DNA of 11,048 nt, taken from assembly GCA_003446315.1 (NCBI GenBank), contig DMBA01000197.1, positions 1-11,048 of the forward strand, given 5' to 3'. This stretch comes from Ruminococcus sp. GTDB lineage: Bacteria; Bacillota; Clostridia; Oscillospirales; Ruminococcaceae. This document shows, piece by piece, positions 1 to 5,605 of this stretch. Numbering within the stretch: position 1 is the stretch's first letter; every line of letters begins with the position of its first letter. The notes beneath the pieces are model-generated. The model was not told where the DNA came from. It ran no database searches and worked only from the letters and a program-made list of their open reading frames with translations. A program made the translations under genes and the position numbers.

Positions 1-3
1 TTG

Positions 4-1335
4 TTATGTATCATCGGCTTCGGAATCTGCGTCAGCCTGTTCCGTTTCCTTTTCTGCCTTTACAAAGAAGACCGTCGTCAGACCTTCATCATGAAGCGCC
101 GTGACAGTTTCTTCTACTTCAAAATCTGTCATACCGTGGTCGATGATGCAAGGGATCATGTTCATTTGTCCGGCGGCATCTTTCGCAGCACGAATCAGCA
201 CCATCAGTTTTTCTGTTCCCTGTAAAGAAGAAGGATCATATCTGTGCTCATTGACGACAAACGGATTCTGCATATCGGGATCAATCCGGATGACGGCATA
301 TTTTGTTTTCAGCGCAGATACGTCAAATGCTTCTTCTTTTCCTTCGCTGATTCCTTGCAGATCGACAAACGGATACACATTCGGAGAAGCCGCTGTCATC
401 TCGTTCAAAACAGAAACGAGTGCTGCTTTTCGCTGCTGTTTATCCTCGATCTTATTGCCGAGCAATTCCGCATCGGAACGGAAGAAGTTCGGGAAAATCG
501 TATCCTTGCAGATGATCTGCGCAAAACCAGCCTGATCCAGCTCCTCTGCAATTGCAGAAAGATAATCCTTTGCAGCGGGTTCAAACGGACTGAGCCACGG
601 TTTACCGCCCTCAGAGGGCTTATTATCCAGCCAACGGGTGGAGCCTTCCTTGAAAGTATATGATCCATCCATGAATACATTCGGATATGTCTGGTCTTTC
701 AGGGTGCTCATCAGTGCGATGCAATCCAAATGATATCTGCCCACGGCATTCCGGATCTCTCTTGCGGAAAGCACTGCACCGGATGCTGCACCGCAGTCTT
801 TGGCTTTTTGCACTTCTGAGGCATAGAGGAGCTTTCCGGTATCATCCTTGACCGGCAGGATCAGCGCGGTAAAACCGTTTTCGGATGCTTTTTTTGCAGC
901 CGCATCGAGTGTATCCAGATTCTGGAGCACATCGGTATCGGCAAGATATGCAGCTTTCACATCCGGCTCAAACCGTGCCGGGATTGCTTCAGTGGTGGTT
1001 GTTGTAGTGACGGTGGTTTCCGTTGTTGTAACAGTCGTCACTGTTGTTGCTGCGGTCGTTTCGGCGGATGCATCTGCCGGCTGTGTTTCAGCGGAAAGCT
1101 GCTGAATATCGTCCGTATAATACGGTTCCGGCGTTGTTGTCGGATGCTCTGCTTCCTGATGTACCCGTTCAACGATGGGCCCGATATAATTATATCCCAC
1201 GAAGACGAGTCCGACAGCCAGCACCAGCATCACGACCGTGCTGAATGCCGAACGCATCGGATGATTGCGGTGAAAAACATGCCGGTTTCTGGCATGATAG
1301 GTATATAATTTTCTTCCTTTTCTTCTGTGTTTCAC
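4..1335 (-). CDS. Membrane-anchored protein with Thr-rich linker and putative DUF4015/glycosidase-like domain
   Basis: 443 aa, starting at GTG (1335-1333) behind an extended AGAAAGGAG Shine-Dalgarno about 9 nt upstream; TAA stop at 4-6. Residues 1-27 are strongly basic (Lys/Arg/His), residues about 28-52 form one hydrophobic anchor, and residues 93-116 are a Thr/Val/Ala-rich low-complexity linker. The rest should lie outside the cell. The outer domain begins near residue 126 (VKAAYLADTDVLQNL) and carries LILPVKDDTGKLLYAS (158-173). That resembles the V/I-D-I/V-K-D-D-T-G-x-x-Y strand of DUF4015-type putative glycoside hydrolases, which are TIM-barrel proteins with no settled substrate. It is the last gene of the four-gene minus-strand operon, 27 nt after the RnfA-like stop. 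Surface location is well supported; the domain name is from memory of the motif only, and enzymatic activity is inference. Confidence 0.8.
   Translation of the reverse strand: MKHRRKGRKLYTYHARNRHVFHRNHPMRSAFSTVVMLVLAVGLVFVGYNYIGPIVERVHQEAEHPTTTPEPYYTDDIQQLSAETQPADASAETTAATTVTTVTTTETTVTTTTTTEAIPARFEPDVKAAYLADTDVLQNLDTLDAAAKKASENGFTALILPVKDDTGKLLYASEVQKAKDCGAASGAVLSAREIRNAVGRYHLDCIALMSTLKDQTYPNVFMDGSYTFKEGSTRWLDNKPSEGGKPWLSPFEPAAKDYLSAIAEELDQAGFAQIICKDTIFPNFFRSDAELLGNKIEDKQQRKAALVSVLNEMTAASPNVYPFVDLQGISEGKEEAFDVSALKTKYAVIRIDPDMQNPFVVNEHRYDPSSLQGTEKLMVLIRAAKDAAGQMNMIPCIIDHGMTDFEVEETVTALHDEGLTTVFFVKAEKETEQADADSEADDT
988..1059 (-). repeat. Low-complexity Thr-codon tract (linker)
   Basis: A run of ACA/ACC/ACG/ACT codons read on the minus strand encodes residues 93-116 of the anchored protein, almost all Thr with a few Val, Ala and Glu. 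On the plus strand it appears as a GTT/GTG/GTC-rich tract. Such Thr-rich stretches commonly serve as extended, often glycosylated, linkers between a membrane anchor and an outer domain. The repeat could vary in length between strains by slippage, but codons are mixed rather than a pure microsatellite. Confidence 0.6.
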
Positions 1336-1362
1336 GGAAGATATCTCCTTTCTGGTAAACGG

Positions 1363-1926
1363 TTAAGCCGGAAGCATACAGGCAGCCGCCATTGCGAGTA
1401 AGCCTGCATAAAGATACATGGCACGCCATCCTCTGACCGCATCGGGTACATGTTTTCCGCAGAGTGCCGGTGCTGCGAGTCTGAGCAAAATGCATGCAGC
1501 GAGATAGCCGACACCGGAGCGAAGTCCGCAGCGGAAGGCAATTGCAGCCTCATGTGTATAGTCGGTACTCATCAGCACTGTGCCGAGTACTGCACAGGAA
1601 AAGGCAGATGCATGGATCTGCGGTGCAATTGTTTTGCTGAGTTTTTTAGACAGTGCAGCGATCAGCAGCAGTAAGAGCATGTCCAGTATGCCGCTGAATA
1701 TGACACTGCAAAGCGGGAATAACAGCTTTTCAAAGTGTTCCGGCAAATAGGGGCGAACCAGAGCAAGCAGCACGGGATTCACCATGCAAAACAGCAATGT
1801 AAAAACGCCGGTGCGCAGCAAGCCTTTTCCGTGCTGTTCCGCAGAAGCGATGGAAGGCAGCCCAAGAATATAGTGAAAGATCAGATTCTGTGTCAGGATC
1901 AAAAACAGATCAGCAGCTTCCTGCAT
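1363..1926 (-). CDS. RnfA-like membrane protein lacking the first Fe-S cysteine
   Basis: 187 aa, the normal RnfA/NqrE length. ATG at 1926 follows GAGGGGG nine nt upstream; the longer in-frame extension upstream is only a shadow over the RnfE-like gene. Predicted multispan membrane protein (about six segments). Family marks: SAFSCAVLGTVLM (108-120) matches the RnfA pattern T-x-N-C-A-V-L-G, keeping Cys111, and VPDAVRGWRAMYLYAGLLAMA (160-180) matches the conserved C-terminal V-P-x-A-F-K-G-x-P-I-x-L-I-x-A-G-L. The N-terminal motif that is normally F-L-G-I-C-P-F-L-G reads ILGLPSIAS here (20-28), so the cysteine near residue 25 that helps hold the intramembrane 2Fe-2S cluster between RnfA and RnfE is absent. 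Its start overlaps the RnfE-like gene by 17 nt, suggesting translational coupling. Assignment to the RnfA/RnfE/NqrD/NqrE superfamily is fairly secure; function is not. Confidence 0.75.
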   Translation of the reverse strand: MQEAADLFLILTQNLIFHYILGLPSIASAEQHGKGLLRTGVFTLLFCMVNPVLLALVRPYLPEHFEKLLFPLCSVIFSGILDMLLLLLIAALSKKLSKTIAPQIHASAFSCAVLGTVLMSTDYTHEAAIAFRCGLRSGVGYLAACILLRLAAPALCGKHVPDAVRGWRAMYLYAGLLAMAAACMLPA

Positions 1927-2506
1927 TTGCAGCCACCCCCTCACGGTTCCGGAAAACAGATTCTGCCGCAATGCACAAACATGCAAGCAGAACCAATCCG
2001 CCCGCAGGCTCTGAAAGAAACGGCAGCGGGGGATGTTCCATGACGGTTTTATGCAGGATCGTGCCGAAGCCGAGCAATTCCCGCGCACCGCCGAACAACA
2101 AAACAACACTCCATGTACCGAGCAGATCTGTCCAAACGGATTTCAGGATCTTTCCGCGGGGATAGAACCGGTCATGTTCCGCTGTTACAAGCAAAGAGCT
2201 GCATAGCAGCGGTAAATATAATCCGCCGGCATTTTCAGGGAAAAAAGTCGATACAGCAAGTGCAGTCGGGATATACACCAACGCACCAGTTACAGAATAC
2301 AATAAAATGCGCAGGGAAAAGGGTACTTTGCGCGGGATCACGCCGGTTATGACGATCGTCAGCGCACAGATCGTGAGAAATCCGATACACAAAACAGCAG
2401 CGGCTTCCAGTGAATCTGAGAAGGCAGCAAGCGGAGCTGCCAGTATGCCTTCACGGAGAATCAGGCTGCGCAGCCATTGCGGACGTTCCGCCGGTTTCCG
2501 TTTCAT
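1910..2506 (-). CDS. RnfE-like membrane protein lacking both Fe-S cysteines
   Basis: 198 aa from ATG 2506. Upstream in-frame ATGs at 2542 and 2575 would lengthen the overlap with the RnfD-like gene, and 2506 best fits RnfE N-termini. An AAAGGGG element lies about 12 nt upstream, a rather long spacing. Multispan membrane protein. Family marks: IPRKVPFSLRILLYSVTG (57-74) resembles RnfE I-P-x-K-V-R-I-P-x-x-I-x-I-I-A; GARELLGFGTI (140-150) matches the C-terminal G-x-I-R-E-I-L-G-x-G-T-L. The N-terminal L-G-L-C-P-x-L-A motif is replaced by ILAAPLAAF (21-29), without cysteine. The I-P-L-I-V-V-N-C-x-I-L-G motif is replaced by LPLLCSSLLVTAEHD (98-112), where the family cysteine position aligns with Leu105 and the only Cys is three residues off. 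It therefore probably cannot hold the RnfA/RnfE 2Fe-2S cluster. Its start lies 56 nt inside the RnfD-like gene and its end overlaps the RnfA-like start by 17 nt. Confidence 0.7.
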   Translation of the reverse strand: MKRKPAERPQWLRSLILREGILAAPLAAFSDSLEAAAVLCIGFLTICALTIVITGVIPRKVPFSLRILLYSVTGALVYIPTALAVSTFFPENAGGLYLPLLCSSLLVTAEHDRFYPRGKILKSVWTDLLGTWSVVLLFGGARELLGFGTILHKTVMEHPPLPFLSEPAGGLVLLACLCIAAESVFRNREGVAANAGSC

Positions 2507-3455
2507 GGTTTCCGCTTTCCCCTTTCTGTTCAGATCCTGCATGTGTTTTTGCAGGTGCAGTGATCCGCATGACATACCGCAGCCAGATATTCATCGGCGA
2601 AAGCAAAATTGTCAGCATGACCGGTGCATCTGTTACATACAGGACTCTTGTGAAAATCATTATGATGCCGGCACTGAAAACGCCGGAAAGCGTACCGGCA
2701 AGACCGGGCGGTGCATAATCCGGGTCGCCGTACAGAAAAACAGCGGAAAACAGCATCTGATTGGTCAGTGCTGCACCGATGGCTGCCGGAAGCGGATGCC
2801 GCATACCGTCAAAGACCATGCTGCTCATGACGGTAAATCCCATCAGCGGCAGAATGACCCATCCCGATGCAGATCTGCGCAGGATCAGCACCAGCGCGAT
2901 CACAACAAGCAAAACAGCAGAACAGGTGCCGATCGGCTGATTCGGAAGCCCCAGCAGCCAATCCAGGGGCTTTGCAGAAAAAGTGCCGGTGCGGTTCCAT
3001 GCATCGGAAACACCGGAGATCAGTTTGTCGCTGTTTGTCTGGAAAAGCGGCAAGTGCGATTTTTCGGCAGGGAATAAGGTCATTTGCAGTTTGTTATTCA
3101 ACATTGCAAAGCAGTAACCGCAGGCAGCAGCCGGCATGACGGGATTTTCCTTTCCGCCGAAAATCTGTCTGCCGATGATAATTGCAAAAATACAGGACAT
3201 GATAAGCAGGGAGACAGATACCGTCGGCGGCATCAGCATCAACAGCACAACGCCGCTGATGCCGGCTTCCAGATGATCTGTCTGAAAGGGTTTCCTGCGA
3301 ATAAACAGAGAAATGCGTTCAGCAGCGAGGGATACTGCAAATGCAATGCCTGCGAGCATCCAGATGCGCATGCCGTATTCATATGCAGCCGTGCAAAGGA
3401 TCGCAAGCAGCGCTGCTGCGCGATCTGTGATCGCATGCTGTGCTTTTCCGTGCAT
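2451..3455 (-). CDS. RnfD-like (NqrB/RnfD family) membrane protein lacking the FMN-threonine motif
   Basis: 334 aa, usual RnfD length; ATG 3455 behind an AGGGGAG Shine-Dalgarno. About nine to ten hydrophobic segments. Family marks: HLEAGISGVVLLMLMPPTVS (61-80) corresponds to D-x-S-A-V-V-T-G-L-L-L-x-x-x-L-P-P; IFGGKENPVMPAAACGYCF (98-116) to L-F-G-G-x-G-x-N-x-x-N-P-A-x-x-A-x-x-F; PLDWLLGLPNQPIGTCSAVL (163-182) to L-x-D-L-F-x-G-x-x-x-G-x-I-G-E-T-S-A-L; LYGDPDYAPP (241-250) to the A-T-D-P-V-T-S-P loop. The S-G-A-T-P-L motif whose threonine carries covalent FMN is missing from the segment between 117 and 162; the nearest Thr cluster is RTGTF (155-159), which does not match it. Hydrophilic tail after residue 300. 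First gene of the minus-strand operon; compare the canonical RnfD at 10451, whose FMN motif is intact. I see no confident promoter in the 54-nt gap ahead of it. Confidence 0.75.
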   Translation of the reverse strand: MHGKAQHAITDRAAALLAILCTAAYEYGMRIWMLAGIAFAVSLAAERISLFIRRKPFQTDHLEAGISGVVLLMLMPPTVSVSLLIMSCIFAIIIGRQIFGGKENPVMPAAACGYCFAMLNNKLQMTLFPAEKSHLPLFQTNSDKLISGVSDAWNRTGTFSAKPLDWLLGLPNQPIGTCSAVLLVVIALVLILRRSASGWVILPLMGFTVMSSMVFDGMRHPLPAAIGAALTNQMLFSAVFLYGDPDYAPPGLAGTLSGVFSAGIIMIFTRVLYVTDAPVMLTILLSPMNIWLRYVMRITAPAKTHAGSEQKGESGNHETETGGTSAMAAQPDSP

Positions 3456-3509
3456 ACGCTCTCCCCTCTTTCTTCATTTGTTTGATTTCTGACGAAAGGA
3501 ATTCCGTTT

Positions 3510-4094
3510 ATGACCGTAAACCGGCTCTCCGCCTTTTCCGCAAAGGTACAGCTTTCTGCGGAAGAACTTCAAATATTATTGAATGAACCCCTGCAAACGC
3601 CGGATTCTCCGCAAATGCTGCGGCTGATCTCTTTCATGCTGATGAAAGCGGAAGCAGCGACCGGCATACCGTTTTCGCAGTTTCCGGTCACGGTGGAACT
3701 GCTTTCTGCACAGGACGGCAGTCTTGCTGCTTATTTCACGGCACAAAACGAGCCTGTGGGCAAGTCACCGCAGGCAAAGACCGTCCGGCTTGCCGCACGG
3801 TTTCCGGATCGGGAAACGCTGATCTGCTGCTGTACGCTTTTGCAGCAGGAAGCGGAGCAGATCATGGACAGCCGTTTTTATCAGTATCAGGCATTCTGGA
3901 TCCTGACATTGCGTGTGCAGCGTGCGAAAGCAGGGATCGTGCATCATATTTTGCTGGAATACGGCACACCGTTTCGATTGTCTGCGATGAACCGCGCCAA
4001 ACTTGCAGAATACGGCATCTGTATCCATGAAAAAAACGCGATCGGGAAGCTGTGTCGGAATATGGGATCAGGCAAACGGTGCCCGAAGGGATGA
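3510..4094 (+). CDS. MecA-family adaptor protein (ClpC adaptor-like)
   Basis: 194 aa, ATG 3510 behind AAAGGAA at good spacing. The pattern fits MecA adaptors, which hand substrates to the ClpC/ClpP protease. The N-terminal part has a short strand, then LSAEELQILL (15-24), comparable to the MecA L-T-x-E-D-L segment, and a helix with LISFMLMKAEAATGIPF (39-55) comparable to the family's M-x-x-A-E-E-E-x-G-F. This is followed by VTVELLSAQDGSLAAYFTA (60-78). The C-terminal domain shows ARFPDRETLICCCTLL (96-111), comparable to Y-x-F-x-D-F-D-D-V-I, then FYQYQAFWILTLRV (123-136), and LLEYG...LAEYGICIHEKNAIGKL (148-181), matching the E-Y-G-x-x-I-x-E-x-N-A-I/V-x-x-L ending. It is slightly shorter than typical MecA, with little inter-domain linker. 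The last 27 nt overlap the end of rpe on the other strand. A target protein cannot be named from sequence. Confidence 0.7.
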   Translation: MTVNRLSAFSAKVQLSAEELQILLNEPLQTPDSPQMLRLISFMLMKAEAATGIPFSQFPVTVELLSAQDGSLAAYFTAQNEPVGKSPQAKTVRLAARFPDRETLICCCTLLQQEAEQIMDSRFYQYQAFWILTLRVQRAKAGIVHHILLEYGTPFRLSAMNRAKLAEYGICIHEKNAIGKLCRNMGSGKRCPKG

Positions 4095-4730
4095 CACAGC
4101 CGTTTCGGGATGTTCCGCGCCGAGCAGATAGGAGCCGGCAACCAGATAATCCGCACCGGCTTTTCTGCAAAGCAAGCCTGTTTCCGCGTTGATGCCGCCG
4201 TCCACTTCAATATGCAGCGGCAGATGTTCTGCGGTGATCTTCTCGTGCAGAAGCCGGATTTTCGGGAGTACCTGCGGCATAAAAGCCTGTCCGCCCTGTC
4301 CGGGGTATACCGTCATCATCAGAATAAAATCTTCCGGCTGCAATATTGTCAGCAGCGGGAAGACGGTTTCCGCAGGCGTATCGGGTGATACTGCGATGCC
4401 TGCCGGAATGCCGCACTGATGGATCAGCCGGATGGTCTCGGACGGATCCGAACGGCTCTCAATATGAAATGAGATCATATCCGCGCCGGCGGCAGCGAAT
4501 CGTTCCGCATATCGGTGCGGTTCCTCGATCATCAGATGTACATCAATCGGAAGCTGCGTGCAGGGACGCAGACTGCTGAGCACCGGCAACCCAAAAGACA
4601 GATTATTCACAAAAATGCCGTCCATTACATCGTAATGGAGTGCATCAGCACCGGATGCGGCAACGGTTTCGGCGACATCCGCAAGATGTGCCAGATCGCC
4701 GTTCAGAATAGATGCCGATATCATAGCCAT
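4068..4730 (-). CDS. rpe: Ribulose-phosphate 3-epimerase
   Basis: 220 aa, the standard length. It interconverts D-ribulose 5-phosphate and D-xylulose 5-phosphate in the cytosolic pentose phosphate pathway. Start ATG 4730 is set by AAAGGGGAG five nt upstream; the in-frame extension to 4925 runs through the promoter and is not coding. It is a (beta/alpha)8 barrel. MISASILNGD (3-12) is the family N-terminus; HYDVMDG (32-38) supplies metal ligands His32 and Asp34; DVHLMIEEP (63-71) supplies His65; MTVYPGQGGQAF (139-150) is the phosphate-side loop, usually M-S/T-V-x-P-G-F-G-G-Q; VDGGIN (176-181) supplies Asp177. All four metal-binding residues are present. It has its own promoter (4776-4804) set between 13-bp inverted repeats, and is apparently monocistronic. 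It ends inside the 3' end of the convergent mecA-like gene, with no obvious terminator between them. Confidence 0.95.
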   Translation of the reverse strand: MAMISASILNGDLAHLADVAETVAASGADALHYDVMDGIFVNNLSFGLPVLSSLRPCTQLPIDVHLMIEEPHRYAERFAAAGADMISFHIESRSDPSETIRLIHQCGIPAGIAVSPDTPAETVFPLLTILQPEDFILMMTVYPGQGGQAFMPQVLPKIRLLHEKITAEHLPLHIEVDGGINAETGLLCRKAGADYLVAGSYLLGAEHPETAVSSLRAPFA

Positions 4731-4744
4731 ACACACTCCCCTTT

Positions 4745-4817
4745 CTGACCGGAATACAGGTTCCATACAGAATTTATTATATCGCAAATTTTCATTTTCG
4801 TCAAGTATTCCGGTCAG
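4745..4817. repeat. 13-bp perfect inverted repeat flanking the rpe promoter (candidate invertible element)
   Basis: Left arm CTGACCGGAATAC (4745-4757) and right arm GTATTCCGGTCAG (4805-4817) are exact reverse complements, separated by 47 nt that contain the complete rpe promoter. The right arm abuts the -35 box; the left arm abuts the Shine-Dalgarno of rpe. Promoters bounded by perfect inverted repeats are the hallmark of phase-variable invertible promoters acted on by site-specific recombinases. A paired repressor operator or an mRNA element are alternatives. No recombinase gene is in the window. Confidence 0.6.
4776..4804 (-). promoter_or_regulatory. Sigma-A promoter of rpe
   Basis: Read on the minus strand: TTGACG (4804-4799), a 17-nt AT-rich spacer, then TATAAT (4781-4776). 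Expected transcript start is near 4769, giving a leader of about 40 nt that contains the left repeat arm and the Shine-Dalgarno. Five of six consensus bases in the -35 and six of six in the -10. Confidence 0.8.
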
Positions 4818-4872
4818 TGGGCGGCGGAAAACACCGTTTTCGGAGATGTTCCCAAAAGTTAAAAGTCGGCTC

Positions 4873-4901
4873 TTTACAATCCTGTGAAAATCATGTATAA
4901 T
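4873..4901 (+). promoter_or_regulatory. Sigma-A promoter, plus strand, pointing away from rpe
   Basis: TTTACA (4873-4878), 17-nt spacer, TATAAT (4896-4901). It matches the spacing and hexamers of the XRE-gene promoter at 8215-8243. No protein gene lies downstream on this strand before 5606; the first thing it would transcribe is the hairpin at 4951-5000, so a short non-coding RNA, or antisense RNA to the gene at 5079-5519, is the likely product. Confidence 0.6.
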
Positions 4902-4907
4902 AGGATG

Positions 4908-5001
4908 CGTCACATCTGCGTGCATGATGTTTCACGGTTGCATGTTTTGCTGCCGGAATCCAGATGGACATGCGTTCATCGGATTCATCCGGCATCTTTT
5001 G
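4908..5001 (+). ncRNA. Candidate small RNA ending in a terminator-like hairpin
   Basis: Inferred transcript from the plus-strand promoter, about 94 nt. The hairpin pairs TGCCGGA (4951-4957) with TCCGGCA (4988-4994), ATCC (4958-4961) with GGAT (4981-4984) and GATG (4963-4966) with CATC (4977-4980), leaving a 10-nt loop and a 3-nt bulge. It is followed by TCTTTT (4995-5000), a weak but plausible T tract. No known RNA family recognised; ends are estimates. Confidence 0.35.
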
Positions 5002-5016
5002 CATAGATTCCGAACG

Positions 5017-5058
5017 CCGGAAACAGTGCGGAGTATAGATCTTCACATCCGCTTCCGG
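5017..5058. other. Second hairpin in the rpe upstream gap
   Basis: CCGGAA (5017-5022) pairs with TTCCGG (5053-5058), and GCGGA (5028-5032) with TCCGC (5048-5052), with a 5-nt bulge on the left side. No T tract follows on either strand, so it is not an obvious terminator. It lies just downstream of the stop of the minus-strand gene at 5079 and could protect that mRNA's 3' end, or be part of a longer plus-strand RNA. Confidence 0.35.
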
Positions 5059-5078
5059 TTTGGGTTGATGCTGTATGC

Positions 5079-5519
5079 TCATAGATATTGTTTCAGGGAT
5101 TCCATATAGGCGTTTTCACGCTTTAAGATCTCATTTCCGTAGTCAATGACATCTTCCGGAAGGTCATCGGTCTGATGCAGCGTTTGCAGAAGCGTAATAA
5201 TGCCCATATTTGTGCCCTCTGTCATCAGTTTGGCGAGATTGGAATCACTGCGGTCTTTGAGTGTGTGCATGCGGATTCCCATATCCGTGCAGAGTTTTGC
5301 CATCGCTGCATCGTCCGGCAACCCGATGCCTGCTTTTGCGAATACACCTCTGGCTTTGCGTTCCTGTTCCTGATACGCAGCCTGTTGTTTTTCCAGCAGT
5401 TTTCGAAATTCCGGATGCTTTGTCTCATCTATCACAACCCCGATCGCATGTGCGCCGACTGCGGCATTTTTATAATAGACATCCCATGCTTTTCGGGTAT
5501 TTTCGCTCATTTGTTTCAT
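5079..5519 (-). CDS. Small helical protein, possibly ferritin-like four-helix bundle, unknown function
   Basis: 146 aa from ATG 5519, chosen because AGAAAGGAG lies five nt upstream; an ATG 12 codons earlier has no such site. The protein has no signal peptide or membrane segment and reads as four amphipathic helices, about residues 5-32, 36-64, 70-105 and 120-146. Candidate metal ligands of ferritin-like type are visible but unproven: Glu32/His35/Glu38, Glu51/Glu53, His85 and Glu130/Glu135. The GTNMGIITLLQTL stretch (102-114) resembles uncharacterised Clostridia proteins I recall without a function. Neighbours do not help: the next gene downstream, rpe, has its own promoter 270 nt away. I cannot assign a role. 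Confidence 0.7.
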   Translation of the reverse strand: MKQMSENTRKAWDVYYKNAAVGAHAIGVVIDETKHPEFRKLLEKQQAAYQEQERKARGVFAKAGIGLPDDAAMAKLCTDMGIRMHTLKDRSDSNLAKLMTEGTNMGIITLLQTLHQTDDLPEDVIDYGNEILKRENAYMESLKQYL

Positions 5520-5605
5520 GAAAGCTCCTTTCTGCATGCCGGCAGATTCCGGCACAGTTAGTATGCCACGGGAGCTGTAGATTACACATCATTGACGGAG
5601 GAAGT

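Larger units (their letters stand above)
4731..5078. other. 348-nt intergenic region: two opposed promoters, inverted repeats, hairpins
   Basis: No convincing gene. From left to right it holds the rpe Shine-Dalgarno, an inverted-repeat pair enclosing the rpe promoter (4745-4817), a small dyad GAAAAC-ACC-GTTTTC (4827-4841) upstream of the rpe -35, a plus-strand promoter (4873-4901), a terminator-like hairpin (4951-5000) and a second hairpin (5017-5058). A 63-codon minus-strand frame spans 5082-4891 but has no Shine-Dalgarno and no recognisable protein. Confidence 0.6.

Noticed and set aside
848..1105. Plus-strand frame rich in Val/Ser over the repeat tract
   Set aside because: It is the antisense reading of the Thr codons in the anchored protein's linker.
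1927..2109. N-terminal extension of the RnfA-like protein
   Set aside because: The extension overlaps the RnfE-like coding region, has unrelated composition, and a good ribosome site precedes the ATG at 1926.
4731..4925. N-terminal extension of ribulose-phosphate 3-epimerase
   Set aside because: It would translate through the promoter and both repeat arms; the family N-terminus starts at 4730.
4902..5078. 6S RNA
   Set aside because: The size is suitable, but I could not find the long closing stem with a central bubble that defines 6S RNA.
4891..5082. 63-codon minus-strand frame whose ATG overlaps the stop of the 5079-5519 gene (ATGA)
   Set aside because: No ribosome site upstream, no recognisable protein, and it runs through two hairpins and a plus-strand promoter. 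The start/stop overlap alone is not enough.
4924..5109. 61-codon plus-strand frame downstream of the orphan promoter
   Set aside because: No Shine-Dalgarno near its start, an odd Cys/His/Arg-rich composition, and it ends inside the antisense of another gene; a non-coding RNA fits better.
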